Of a DNA stretch of 64,000 bases, positions 34,536 to 44,573 are shown piece by piece. The stretch comes from Utricularia gibba (lineage: Eukaryota; Streptophyta; Magnoliopsida; Lamiales; Lentibulariaceae). The first letter of the stretch is position 1. Each line of letters opens with the position of its first letter. The notes under the pieces were generated by a model. The model made no database searches. It saw only the letters and a list, made by a program, of their open reading frames with translations, and was not told the origin of the DNA. The DNA is taken from contig CM007991.1 of assembly GCA_002189035.1 (NCBI GenBank), positions 1,798,001-1,862,000 on the forward strand, written 5' to 3'. The position numbers and the translations under genes are program-made.

Positions 34536-34875
34536 TTATTCTGTCATAACAGGCTTATTCTCGCTCGCCTTCGGCTTCTGCTCCTTCGGCTTTTGTTCTT
34601 CATTTTTCCTGCATGCAAGAAACAATAAAGTGAATAAAGAAACAATCTAGACTTCAGGAATTCCAATTTTACAATATAGTAGCAACCAATCACCAAAAAC
34701 AGATTGCATCTAAAAAAATAAATACCGCTTCATGAATCAACTAGAGCAAAAGCAACAATCAAGAGGAAGATAAAACAACTCGAGAAGTGGAGCAAGAGAA
34801 CTACTTCTTATCGGAAGAGCTCCCCTTCTGGCTGAGGAAGGAACGGAAAAGTGGAGAATTCACGTCGTAGATCAT
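34536..34875 (-). CDS. Small conserved plant protein, 47 aa
   Basis: Exons 34875-34805 and 34608-34536 join in phase 2 to 47 aa: MIYDVNSPLFRSFLSQKGSS, then a Lys/Glu/Pro-rich end EEQKPKEQKPKASENKPVMT with a final Glu. Too short for routine ORF calling. I have the impression that this short protein, with its MIYDVNSPLFRSFL start and KPVMTE end, is conserved in many flowering plants, but I know no function. The frame stays open for eight codons upstream of the ATG, behind a TTCAG. No ATG is available there, so the annotated ATG is preferred. A telo-box (AAACCCTAA, 34905-34913) and paired TGGGCC/GGCCCA (34961-34975) lie just upstream, the promoter style of ribosomal and mitochondrial genes. Confidence 0.75.
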
Positions 34876-34904
34876 TATGATCGGTGCAATCGCCACCTGA
34901 ATTC

Positions 34905-34975
34905 AAACCCTAACTACAATTTCCCCCTCCCAAAGGCATAAACAAACAACTACTACAAGTTGGGCCACCGGCCCA
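34905..34975 (-). promoter_or_regulatory. Telo-box plus paired site II motifs
   Basis: AAACCCTAA at 34905-34913 and TGGGCC (34961-34966) with GGCCCA (34970-34975). This combination is a known signature of co-regulated translation and mitochondrial genes in plants. It sits 30-100 bases upstream of the 47-aa gene ATG. Confidence 0.7.
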
Positions 34976-36481
34976 TTTAATAGTTCTGTATTTTTCTAAA
35001 CATTATATTTTTCTCAACATAATTATTATTTTTCTAAACATAATTATTATTTTACCAACCCTTGGCGGTGTCTTGTAACTTTCTCAGGTCACCAACCGGT
35101 AGTCGGTAAACCGAAGGCATTCGCAACAAGCACAAAATGACAAAAACGCCCCTCATTACCATTTACCGGCTCCCGCCTGCGTGGTTGACTTCCTTGTCAG
35201 CAGATTCCTGTAAATTTACCAGAGTATCCCTCCCATGCAAGTTAGGAATCCATGGGCCAAGTGGGACCCAGACTTAGGTTCGGGTTTGTTTTGTTTCTTT
35301 CTTCATGTGTTGCGATGTCTTGAACCCAGCAGCACCCGGTACGGTCCGGTCCGAATGGAACGAAAAGGGAAAAGGCAAAGAGATGAGAGGGGTATATTGG
35401 TAATTAGAGGGGCACTGGATTCCGGGAATAGCTGGTGGGGTCGCCGACTCCGATGGAATTGAATCCCCCTTTTCGGAGGTGTGCGAAGATGGGAAGCCGT
35501 CAAGCGCTCTCCTGTGCGTAAGTACAGTAAGTTGTTTTTCTCCCACATCCACCCAACTACTCCAACGCAGCAGCAGACAATTGTGATAACGAGCGTCAGT
35601 CTCTAACAAAAACAAAAGGTGGTAAGGAAGGAAGAGAGCAGGCAGTAGATAGAATAGATGCATGAGTAAAGAAGAAACCCACAAAAAGTCTCTGTGTTAA
35701 TACTCTTTCTTCCTCTCTGCGAAAAATCAGCAGCTATTTCTATTTTCCCCCCTCTTTCAAACCGAATTAAGGCTCTACCTCACTAGCTACCAAGCTCACG
35801 CAAACCCAGGTTGCCTTGGTTTCCACGCATCCCTGATTCGTCACATTTGCTCGGTGGGTATTCGCCGATTTCCTCTCTTTTCGTTGCTCTGTGATTGTAA
35901 TCCACTCCCCGGTCTCATCAACCTTTCATTTTTTTTGAGTTTTGTGTTCTGGGTTTTTTTTTTTAATTTTGTCGGCATTGGTTGTTGACTCGACGGCGAT
36001 TGGTGGAGGATTACAGTTGGCTGATAAGTTACTTCCAGTCTATCGGGGGTGGCTGTTGGTTGAATGGATGGATTCTTCGCTTCTCCGGATTTTTGTATTT
36101 CTTTCTTTAGCGTTTCTCTTCCTTCGCGAAACTGGGTTGACTTCTGAAAGACAGAGTTCTTTGGGCACAATCGCAGAAACGAACGATGGGTTTTTTTGTT
36201 GCTGTTATTGAGGAACGTCGACCACCTTTTGCTGCTCTTTGAAGTACTCTCTGTATCTTTCTTACCACTTCTGGATTTGGTTTTTGCCCCATTGGGTTAG
36301 CCTGTTTCATACCATTTCGCTGTACGGAAAAAAGTTGGCTGTCTTGTAATTTTGTTTTCTGCATTTGCAGTATCCTGCGGTTTTTTATCAAGCAATTGTC
36401 TTCTTATGGGAACATTCCATTGCTTCTGTGTCTCAGTTTCTGAATCTCTATTTAGGTTCGAGGATTGATACCAGCAGCAAA
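34976..36481. other. Promoter and 5' UTR region of the AP2 gene
   Basis: AT-rich near 34985-35055, including a roughly 24-base direct repeat of TTTCTAAACATAATTATTAT. From about 35230 on the DNA is GC-richer and has T-rich stretches and GT/AG sites fitting a spliced 5' UTR. The frames 35274-35684 and 35942-36211 lack family features. Confidence 0.5.
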
Positions 36482-37434
36482 ATGGTCAGCATTAGAAGAC
36501 GAAGACAACTAGCATTGTGCACTGGTATTCTTATTCTCTGCTTTTTTTGGAGTATTTCTGGTGTTAGTTTCACAACGTGGGTTTTGCCATTTCTCTGCTG
36601 AGCGTTGGCATTTCTAAAACTCGTGTAGAACATAACTCAAGCTCGAATGATCTGCCTTCAAATCATGATGCTTTCAAGCCAAAAGAGGTAAGACTGATGT
36701 TTGAATCTCCGGGTTGTCTTCATCATTTTTATCAGCAGTGCTGTATCTGAGACCTTGATATGCGCTGTATTGAGTAGGAAACCACTTCTGGCAATGGGGT
36801 CTGCCCATCTTATGGTTCAGTCTATTCTTCATCAAAAATGCAGCTTCAGGATGCATCTATGGTTCCAGAGATCAAAAGGAGAAAGCAGCACCGAAGAAAG
36901 CGCGTTGAGAACCAGGAACCCTGCATCATGAGAGGTGTATATTTCAAGAACATGAAATGGCAAGCCGCTATCAAAGTGGACAAGAAGCAGATCCATTTAG
37001 GGACTGTTTCATCCCAAGAAGAGGCTGCCCGCTTGTACGACAGGTACTGTAGTATTGGATCAACTTCATCGTGGTTGACACTTCTAATGAAGTGCTGTTC
37101 CTTCCAACTTTTTAGGGCGGCGTTCATGTGCCGCAGAGAGCCCAATTTTGAACTTTCTGAAGAAGAGAAGCAAGAGCTAAGCAAGTTCAGCTGGGATGAG
37201 TTCTTGGAAATGACTCGCGTGGCAATCAACAACAAGAGTGAGATGCATAACAATTTTCATTACTCATAGGCTGCAGATGTTAACGAAGTTCCTTCTGATT
37301 ATGCAGAGAGCCAAAGAAGAACGGGGACTCCTGCTGCCAAAAGTTCACCTGAGACAGAGACAAAGAACATGATGATTATTCCCTTTGAGAAGACGAAGCT
37401 AGAAGTTAACAACCTTGTGGACCAGCTTTCTTGA
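36482..37434 (+). CDS. Divergent single-AP2 protein (At4g13040/APD1 type)
   Basis: Exons 36482-36524, 36629-36687, 36778-37043, 37116-37237 and 37307-37434 join in one frame to 205 aa. It starts MVSIRRRRQLALCTG, like At4g13040. The AP2 domain (about residues 95-150) is atypical: RGVYFKNMKWQAAIKVDKKQ, then IHLGTVSSQEEAARLYDRAA, without the WRGVRQRPWG start of ordinary ERFs. FELSEEEKQELSKFSWDEFL follows. The Arabidopsis counterpart is reported as a positive regulator of salicylate-linked defence. The basic KRRKQHRRKR stretch before the domain is a likely nuclear signal. All five splice junctions keep phase and no frame break is seen. Confidence 0.9.
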
Positions 37435-38684
37435 TGGTTTTTCAAAACTCTGTATTTCACTACAGAAACATCAGTCGCCAGGGTCATAAGTCTTGGGCTC
37501 TCATTTCCTCAGCCCATCTCTGACTGGAGCTTCAAATACAGCTAGCCTGCAGAATATTTTTCCATCCTTTGAAGGGGGCTCTTCCCCTACCGCATATAAT
37601 AGAGTTTTTACCAGATAGGAAGAAGGATTCTTCCTAAAGCTAATGAAGAGTAGAGTCGTTTTAACTAGATTCTATAATCTGCTTAGTTACCAAGAAACTG
37701 GTTCACAAAGAAGGGTGGATTCATATAGCCCATTGTCTGCCACATTTTCCATCTTCATCATCTTCATATATAAGATGCGAATCATGAAGGGAAATTCATT
37801 TGGGAAAAGTGCAAAATCAACAACCTCAACCAATATTTCCATCATGTAGAAAGAGTGCATAGCAACAATCATGTAATCTTATGATCCTCCATCACTCCTG
37901 AGCCATATCCCAACTCCTACCGCCAATATCATCAGCGCCATCACACCTCTTGATCCTTTTTCTTCCCAATGATTCTTCATCATCATCACCGCCGCCGTCA
38001 CCGCTGCCTTCTTCGTCACAATAGTCTAGCCCTACCCCTCCTCCTCTTCCGGTAACCATACCCTACCCTGCCACAAGGCACCATTACTCCCATATTCTGC
38101 CATTCCCTCGAGGCCACCTAAGAATCACTCCCAAGAAACGTGGAACCCGTCCTCCCATCAAGAATACTTTCACCAGCACGACAAAAAGTAGAGCTACTTA
38201 TCCCCAATCAGCAAGAGATCCTGAGAATCAAGGTTCACCAGCGGCTCCCCAGCAAGTAGTGCAAGCACTTGACGAAGCAACCGCTCATGCCAAGAACTTC
38301 GAGGCAAAACGATGGCGGATGAGGGCGTAGAAGATTAAATTTCCAAATATATATTTTTTTACAGACCCAATTTAAGCAAACTCAAATTTATTATTCCCTA
38401 TTTTTATGTCACAAAAATCATATTGAATTTTTATGTCACAAAAATCATATTGAATTTTTATATTATTTATATAGTTTGTCACTTATTAAAAAATTAACTT
38501 TAATTATTCACATATTATTATTTTTTTCGAAATTAAGCCAATAAAAAAAAAACACAACAATTTTCAAAGTGTCCGAAAAAAAACAAAAACAAAAACAAAA
38601 CGGACAGATTCGGACTCTTGCATGGGAGACGTAGAGCATTGCAGCAGCGTTTACAAAAATAGCACACAGCCTCGAGCAGCCGTC
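37435..38684. other. Intergenic DNA with one unassigned open stretch
   Basis: 3' UTR of the AP2 gene to about 37650. A stretch at 38024-38330 (+) is open for about 100 codons without an ATG, is Pro-rich and then Ala/Gln-rich, and ends TAG; no family recognised. AT-rich DNA with a 27-base tandem repeat lies at 38400-38462. Confidence 0.4.
38400..38462. repeat. 27-bp direct tandem repeat
   Basis: TTTTTATGTCACAAAAATCA plus TATTGAA occurs twice in a row and starts a third time. Confidence 0.85.
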
Positions 38685-39482
38685 TCACCAAGGAAAGCAG
38701 CATCTGGATTTCTGCTGAAATCGTTTAAACCAGAGATTCAACATCAGTCATCTGCCTAAAAGCTAAGTTCTTTGCAAGTTAAATCTTGATGTATCTGAAA
38801 TGCAGCCGCAATAAGAACTGACCTTGAAGTGGGTGGATTTCAATGCACCTGGTGTGCGTAGAGTGTTGTTAGAATGCTGCTTTGAAGCATTTCTACCCAT
38901 TTTCCTTTCTTCCTGAACTTTTTCGAAGATGCCGGTTAAGTCCTGAGCAGGGTCATTCAGAGTGTCGAACTCAGGAACAGCTGCCTCGTCATCCGACTAC
39001 AGAATGATGCAACTTACAGTTGAAGATGCTCTGAAGAGAAAAAAAAGAAAGATGGCTGGTTACACTTACACTTGTATCTCCCTTGACTTGTCTGGTGCGT
39101 GGTGCTCTATTGGCACCATGGTCTTTGCTTCGTCTGACCTGATGGCTGCGGTCATACTTGTGGCCATGGCTTCCTTGTGATGCCTAATGGAGAATCAAAG
39201 CATGTAAGCTGCTATTGAATCACAGATTCCCTTGCATCCAATGTACAACAAAACATCTTCAAAGGGGTTTCAACAGTGGACAGTCAACCAAAACAAAAGA
39301 GAAGTTTCTCTGAACCCAAATACACAATTATCACGGTAACAGAGCGACGATTGTAAGGAAAAGCACTGTAAATCAAAATCCCATATGGGCTAAATCAAGC
39401 TATAGAATCAGCATAGTGCTAGCGCAGAAAATTCTTCCTTGTCTTTTAAGAAGAAGGGGATCAGAAATCAACTCACAGCCAT
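38685..39482 (-). CDS. NOI/RIN4-like protein, single NOI domain
   Basis: Exons 39482-39477 (Met-Ala only), 39183-39070, 38996-38823 and 38714-38685 join in phase 0 to 107 aa. The two-codon first exon with a GTGAGT donor is typical of RIN4/NOI genes. The NOI core is AVPEFDTLNDPAQDLTGIFE then KVQEERKMG. The C-terminus QKSRCCFPW carries the Cys pair used for palmitoylation, so membrane attachment is expected. RIN4-family proteins regulate immunity and exocytosis at the plasma membrane. The usual VPxFGxW motif, cut by the bacterial protease AvrRpt2 in RIN4, reads VPEFDTL here, so the Gly and Trp are missing. There is no second NOI domain; the N-terminal 40 residues are His/Arg-rich instead. Confidence 0.8.
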
Positions 39483-39900
39483 GCTTCCTTCAACGAGTTC
39501 GAAACCCAGAAACAGGTTTTGTTGTAAGATGCCCAAGGACCTGTAGCTTCCTCCACGAACAAAAAAGGATAAGAAGTAATGGGAATGACCAAAAGTAAAC
39601 TTGTCTCCATTATTGAGTGATGAAACGATTTGGGTCAAGAGTTTGACTGGTAAACCGGTCACTACCATTGTTCTCCTTCAGAGTTTATTCATATTTCAAC
39701 ACTATTTTACGCCCAACTTAATTACAGTTTACCAATGAAACAAATTATATATATACATGTATATGCCCAATAACACACAATATGACACATAATTTGAGTA
39801 GGTTCAGTTCCCTCTTCAATTATTGAAGGATGCTGCGTGCTGGAATATTTGGAAATATTTATGTTTGTGTGTTCTATGAGGTATTGGAGAGAAAGAGCTC
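39483..39900. other. Intergenic DNA between NOI and UBA-PUB genes
   Basis: 5' flank of the NOI-like gene and 3' flank of the UBA-PUB gene. No coding signal. Confidence 0.5.
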
Positions 39901-41566
39901 TTATCTTGATGACAGCAGTGCAAAGAAAGGATTGGAGCAAGCATTCTGCAACTCTAGAGCAGCCAAGTTCAGCAGCTCCATATCAACTTTTTCTCTGGGA
40001 AGCAACAAGAACCGACCATCTTCGTCACTCTCGAATGCGCAGAGCTTGAGGAACTCCACACCTCCGTTGAGCTTGCCGACATGCTCCTGTGAGAGAGAAT
40101 AGCAATGATCAAATATGTAAAAACATGACTCGAGCAACAGGATCAAGAAATCAAACCTGAAAAACTGGATTGCTGATTCGGATTCTTCTGAATTTGGCTT
40201 CATCGGGATTTTTTGCAACGTTTTTCACGTAAATACTCAGGGTTTGGAAAGCCATATTGGCTTTCAACTGGTCATTCTGATCATCATTAAACTTTGGATC
40301 ATGAGAGATCACATAAGGCTGATCCATAAGCACATTTTTTTAGATGGTAGCTCTGCTACCTTTGTATCGCGTTTAATGGACCGTAAGCATTCTTGCATAC
40401 GATCTCGGATGGAAGTGAGACTTTTTGATGGTAATGGAACAAGGTTCGGAAGCTGAGGATCCTGTAACACGAGAAAGGATGAGGTTTTTTATGGTAAGTG
40501 GTTTCGATAATAAAATGAAGAAAATTTGGCACCTTTGTGGATTCAGTCAATGTCTTTTCCGGATTCAAAGACGAAGGAACTTTTGCCATTGCAAACATAC
40601 CCTGTCTATCTAACTGCAACGAGAAACAGGAAAATCTAGATATGAAAAGAGAATGCGCACTGAGTTTCACTTTCTTTTGTGTATAAAAATCCAGTTGCAC
40701 CTTATCCTGCTCCAGCTTCTGACGGATTCTTTCCCTTGCAATCTCTTCTTCTCTATCGGCTTCCCCCTGGGGCAGATGCCTGAACCATGTCTTGCATCAT
40801 CGACTAGACGACAATAAGAATGGGAACCAGTTTCATTAACAATATGCAAACCTCTTCCTTTGAGTTTTATCAGTCATCTGAGACAAATGTCTTTCGCCCT
40901 GTTGAATGCTTCTCTGAAATCAACAGAAAGATTTATGATGGGAAGCATATGCTATGTATGTAGGGTATCCTTTGTCTGCACCTTCTCCAAATCTCCAACT
41001 TCCTGCTCTTCCTCTCTTATCCTTTTGAGCGCCTGATTTCTAGAGCCATAGAAGAACAGCCAAAATGAAACCAACAGCCGAAACAGAACTGAAACATTAC
41101 TTTGTAAAGATGCTGATACGGATACTAAATCAGAGCCCAGCGCGGCCTAAATCCGAGTAAGGAGCCAAGTAAGAAAGAGACCGCAGATTCTTTGCCTTAG
41201 ACTTCACAACTTCTGAAACTTCGAAGGAGCCAGTTACGTCTATGAAGAGATCGGGCTGCTTAAAGTAGGAAATGAGCATTCATCGAAAACAAAGAAAAAA
41301 TCAATGGCCAAGAAGGAAGAACGAACCTTTTGAGCTCCAATTCCATTGCCCTCTTCATGTTCAAAAAGCCAATTTATCGCAGCTTCAACACTTGATATAC
41401 CTGAAGACCCTCGATTAGCCGTCGGATCAAGCCTATCAACAAAAAAAAAAAAAAATAATCTCGGAGCAAATGCTTTACCAGTATAAACAGCCTCCATTGC
41501 TTGCGCCCGGGAGAATCCCATGGCTTCAAGTTTACCAATCAACATCTCAATCTGATCCACATCCAT
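39901..41566 (-). CDS. UBA- and PUB-domain protein (At1g04850-like)
   Basis: Ten exons, from 41566 down: 41566-41479, 41400-41327, 41255-41182, 41039-40982, 40913-40852, 40779-40701, 40613-40533, 40461-40360, 40276-40157 and 40086-39901. All phases match, giving 307 aa. The N-terminus is a ubiquitin-associated domain split by an intron ([20 protein letters not shown], then [17 protein letters not shown]). The middle is a charged coiled coil ([34 protein letters not shown]). The C-terminus is a PUB/PUG domain ([20 protein letters not shown], then [20 protein letters not shown]), which binds the tail of Cdc48/p97. It probably links ubiquitinated clients to CDC48. It is shorter than the Arabidopsis protein, mainly in the coiled-coil region. 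Its ATG lies 390 bases from the ATG of the divergent membrane-protein gene. Confidence 0.92.
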
Positions 41567-41955
41567 CAAATGCAGAAGAACCCTAAGCTTAAATTCAAGA
41601 AATGTAAATTTTCGATGCAACAGCACATAATCAAGTACACGATCAACCAGAAGAACAAGCGGAATCGCAATCTCTCCTTCAGATTCTCGAAGAAACTACA
41701 CGATCCCTGAAGTAGGTTTAGATGCATGCAGTTCCTTTTCGTGTTCCCCAATCCAACCCCTTTACCGAATATTCCAAAGATCGCAACTTTGCCATATAAG
41801 CAATCAAATGTTATTTCCCAATGGGAAAATTTGCACTAATTTGTACGGGAAATTTTAAGCATCCAACTGTCACAGGAATCAGATTTTGGGTACCGCGGCC
41901 TAACTCCAATTCTCTTCCACAAACAGTAGTTTCCTGCTCAGAGCCTCAGCCATTC
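41567..41955. promoter_or_regulatory. Short divergent promoter of UBA-PUB and SNARE-associated genes
   Basis: 389 bases separate the start codons on opposite strands, so the two genes must share upstream DNA. No strong TATA box is seen. Confidence 0.6.
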
Positions 41956-44210
41956 ATGGCGGTTCCTCACGGCAGGACTTCACTTCTCTTTTTCCGGCTT
42001 CCGCCGCCGGTTCAACGTTCGAACCAGCGATTCCTGCAGGTTTCCTCTGCCCGCTGGAACAGGAATATTACATTCGAGTGCTTGCCTTCCAGCTTGTGGT
42101 ATGGTGTTCTGCTTGCATTCATTTTTTGTGCGATTGCACTCCTTTCTTCATTTGAGATGCGATCTGTTTGGAGGCAGCTACATTGATCATTATGTTCACT
42201 TTTCCGGTTTCAGTTACGGATTCAAACTCATCGCTAGTATAATTAGTAATGGGTTTAGAAATTTATGCAACGGTTCTTGTTCGTGAAAATGATCGGATCA
42301 TTTTCATTGTATGTGAATGTTCTCAAGGTGGAATTGTCCATCGGTTACAAAGGACAGAAGGTTTAGAGGCTTGCAGCAGGGGAATCCTGGAAGTGCTGAT
42401 GCTGCGGAAACTGAAATAATCTCTGACGATGGATTACGGAACTCGGATATCTTGATTGAAGGCATAGAAAAAAGTTCTGACAACGGTTCATTTTTTTCGA
42501 AACTCGGAATAGTTCTTGGAGTTGGTGCTTTGATTACATTAGTATGTATTAGCATAAAATCCCCGAGTCAGGTTGGGTCGTCATCTGGAATTCAATTCAT
42601 TCCAGATGGCTCATCCCCTTCGGCTCTGTCTCCAACTTCTTCAGGTTTTAGCTTTCATGTTTTTGGGTATAGAGTGGTACTTCCCGAGTATGCACCAGGG
42701 TATGCGTAATTTAGATTTCATATTGATTGATCAACCTGTCAATGTAAAATCTAAGAAATAATTCATCTTTTATACGCAGATGGGCGTACTTTTGGCTCCT
42801 AATGGCTGCAGGATGTGGATTGTTTATTAGTGAAGAGGCTTTGAATATATGGGTGTGTCCTTTCTGCTGGTGTTTCAGTTTCACGTGTTCCTCTACTTCT
42901 GCATCTCTGTGGCATCTCCCTCCAGTCCCCTTTTTACCAGATCATTTGGAATTTTATAGGTTGGCATCACATTTGCACGATTGCTTTCGCTGGATGGAAC
43001 GTGGCAAGCTTTTGTCGAGTCTTTTTCCAGAAATTCGTCATATATCATATCAACTGCTATCTGGGTGTACTGGTAGGTGTGCTGCTATATATGTTGGGTG
43101 CTACCGATATTATGAGTCAGTTCTTTCCCTTTTTTCATCTGGTTTGAGTGTTGGATTACCTGATACTAACATCTGAATGATAGGTTTATTATTACTACAT
43201 CATCAAATATGCAGATTACGTCTTGTCACATCAGGATGTCTATTTATTATCAGGGGAGTAGCTATCAGTGACATGATACCATTTTACCTCGGGAAGCTTC
43301 TCAGACGCTCTAGTGCATCTGGTGACATTGTTTCAAAGGTTTGAACAGTTAGTATATTAATCAGGAGCTTAAAGATATGTGGGCACACCTGGTGAACGAC
43401 TCTCCTTGTCACTATAGATGGGGCTGGGCAAAGAGAAAGCAACGAAGATCACATCCTCCGTACAAAAATATGGAAATCTTATTGGATTTGGTGAGTGGAA
43501 ATAAACTTTCAAATATTGTAATCCCCGATTGGAGCTATATGATATAGTTTATGATCATTAAAATATGGGTCTCCACTGCTCGAATAGTAGTGTCGTGTAT
43601 GGTTTTTCCTATATCAGCTAATCTTTTTTCCACTTCCATCATATGAGGTTTGTATGTGCAGTGGAGCGGTTTTCAATTGGTGTGAGAAACCCTACAGCTT
43701 TTCTTGCTGGGGCAATGGTAAGTATACATCCATTTCTTAGCGTGAAGTCCTTCACACTGCTTCTTTCTAAGCTATTTTGCTTCATTCTCATTGCAGGATG
43801 TTTCAGCCGAGTGCTTCTTCGCTGGTGTCTGCTGCGGTGCTCTAATCACTCTTCCATTGCAGGTATTAATTGTTCATTCCCTCCCATTATCCACCAATCA
43901 GAACTTTCCTATGATAAAAAAGTTTTGCTTGTAGAGCTGATGGTTCGTATCCTATTTTCCATCATGTAACATGGACAGCATTTTCCTTGTTTCAGTTAGC
44001 AGTGGGGTTCTTGCTGAGAGAACGTCCGTTGGTCACCATCACGGCAGTTGCAACTGTGGTGGTACGCTCTTGTGACCTTATCAGATCTCCCTTAAAACGC
44101 TCTTATGTGTTTGTTAATTCGCCTGGTAGGGAATGTGGACGGCACTTCCATACGCTTTGGCTGCTTCAGCCGCCATTCTGTTTTACTTGAGACGCCGTTA
44201 CTTAAAATAA
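41956..44210 (+). CDS. SNARE-associated Golgi/DedA-like (VTT) membrane protein, At4g12000 type
   Basis: Ten exons join in one frame to 375 aa: 41956-42098, 42328-42699, 42780-42852, 42960-43072, 43254-43338, 43418-43490, 43662-43717, 43797-43862, 43996-44061 and 44130-44210. The N-terminal 50 residues are Ser/Arg-rich without acids, like a plastid transit peptide. Membrane segments include LGIVLGVGALITLVCISI, WAYFWLLMAAGCGLFI, CFFAGVCCGALITLPLQLAV and ALPYALAASAAILFYL. The segment VERFSIGVRNPTAFLAGAM is the VTT-domain counterpart of the conserved R..P...F..G motif. DedA/VTT proteins move or scramble lipids; the plant function is not established. The last exon ends LRRRYLK. Confidence 0.88.
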
Positions 44211-44573
44211 AGATTGGATCTTGTTATGATAGTATCCTTCTAAGCTGTCAAACAAGCCTTCATGCTATGACAAATAAAAGCGTGTATTCGTGATTAGCTT
44301 CTCTGCCATAAGCCCATTCCAGTTACTTGTTGAATAGAAATACTGTACACATTGATTGGATTTCACTTCTTTTTATTTAAAACACTGGCTGAAATCTGAT
44401 TTTGCATTAAAAGCTTCCCGTATTTCATTACTACTCCAACCAGGTGATCAGACACACGGAGCTGGTAAGCATTTACTGCTCTTCCTCCGGTCCTCATTTA
44501 TATGCGTTTAGCTTAGCTTTACTCGCTGTTGCCGCTGCTGTGCGGAATAAGGTGTGCCACTCCCAGCTCCACA
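44211..44573. other. Short spacer between tandem genes
   Basis: 3' UTR of the VTT gene followed directly by the LPAT2 promoter and 5' UTR. No other feature. Confidence 0.6.

Noticed and set aside
37238..37306. Apparent frame loss at the end of the AP2 protein
   Set aside because: Splicing GTGAGA...ATGCAG keeps phase and gives a normal C-terminus.
41400..41479. Apparent frame problem in the UBA domain at a poly-T tract
   Set aside because: It disappears when the acceptor at 41401-41403 is used; the UBA helices then join in phase.
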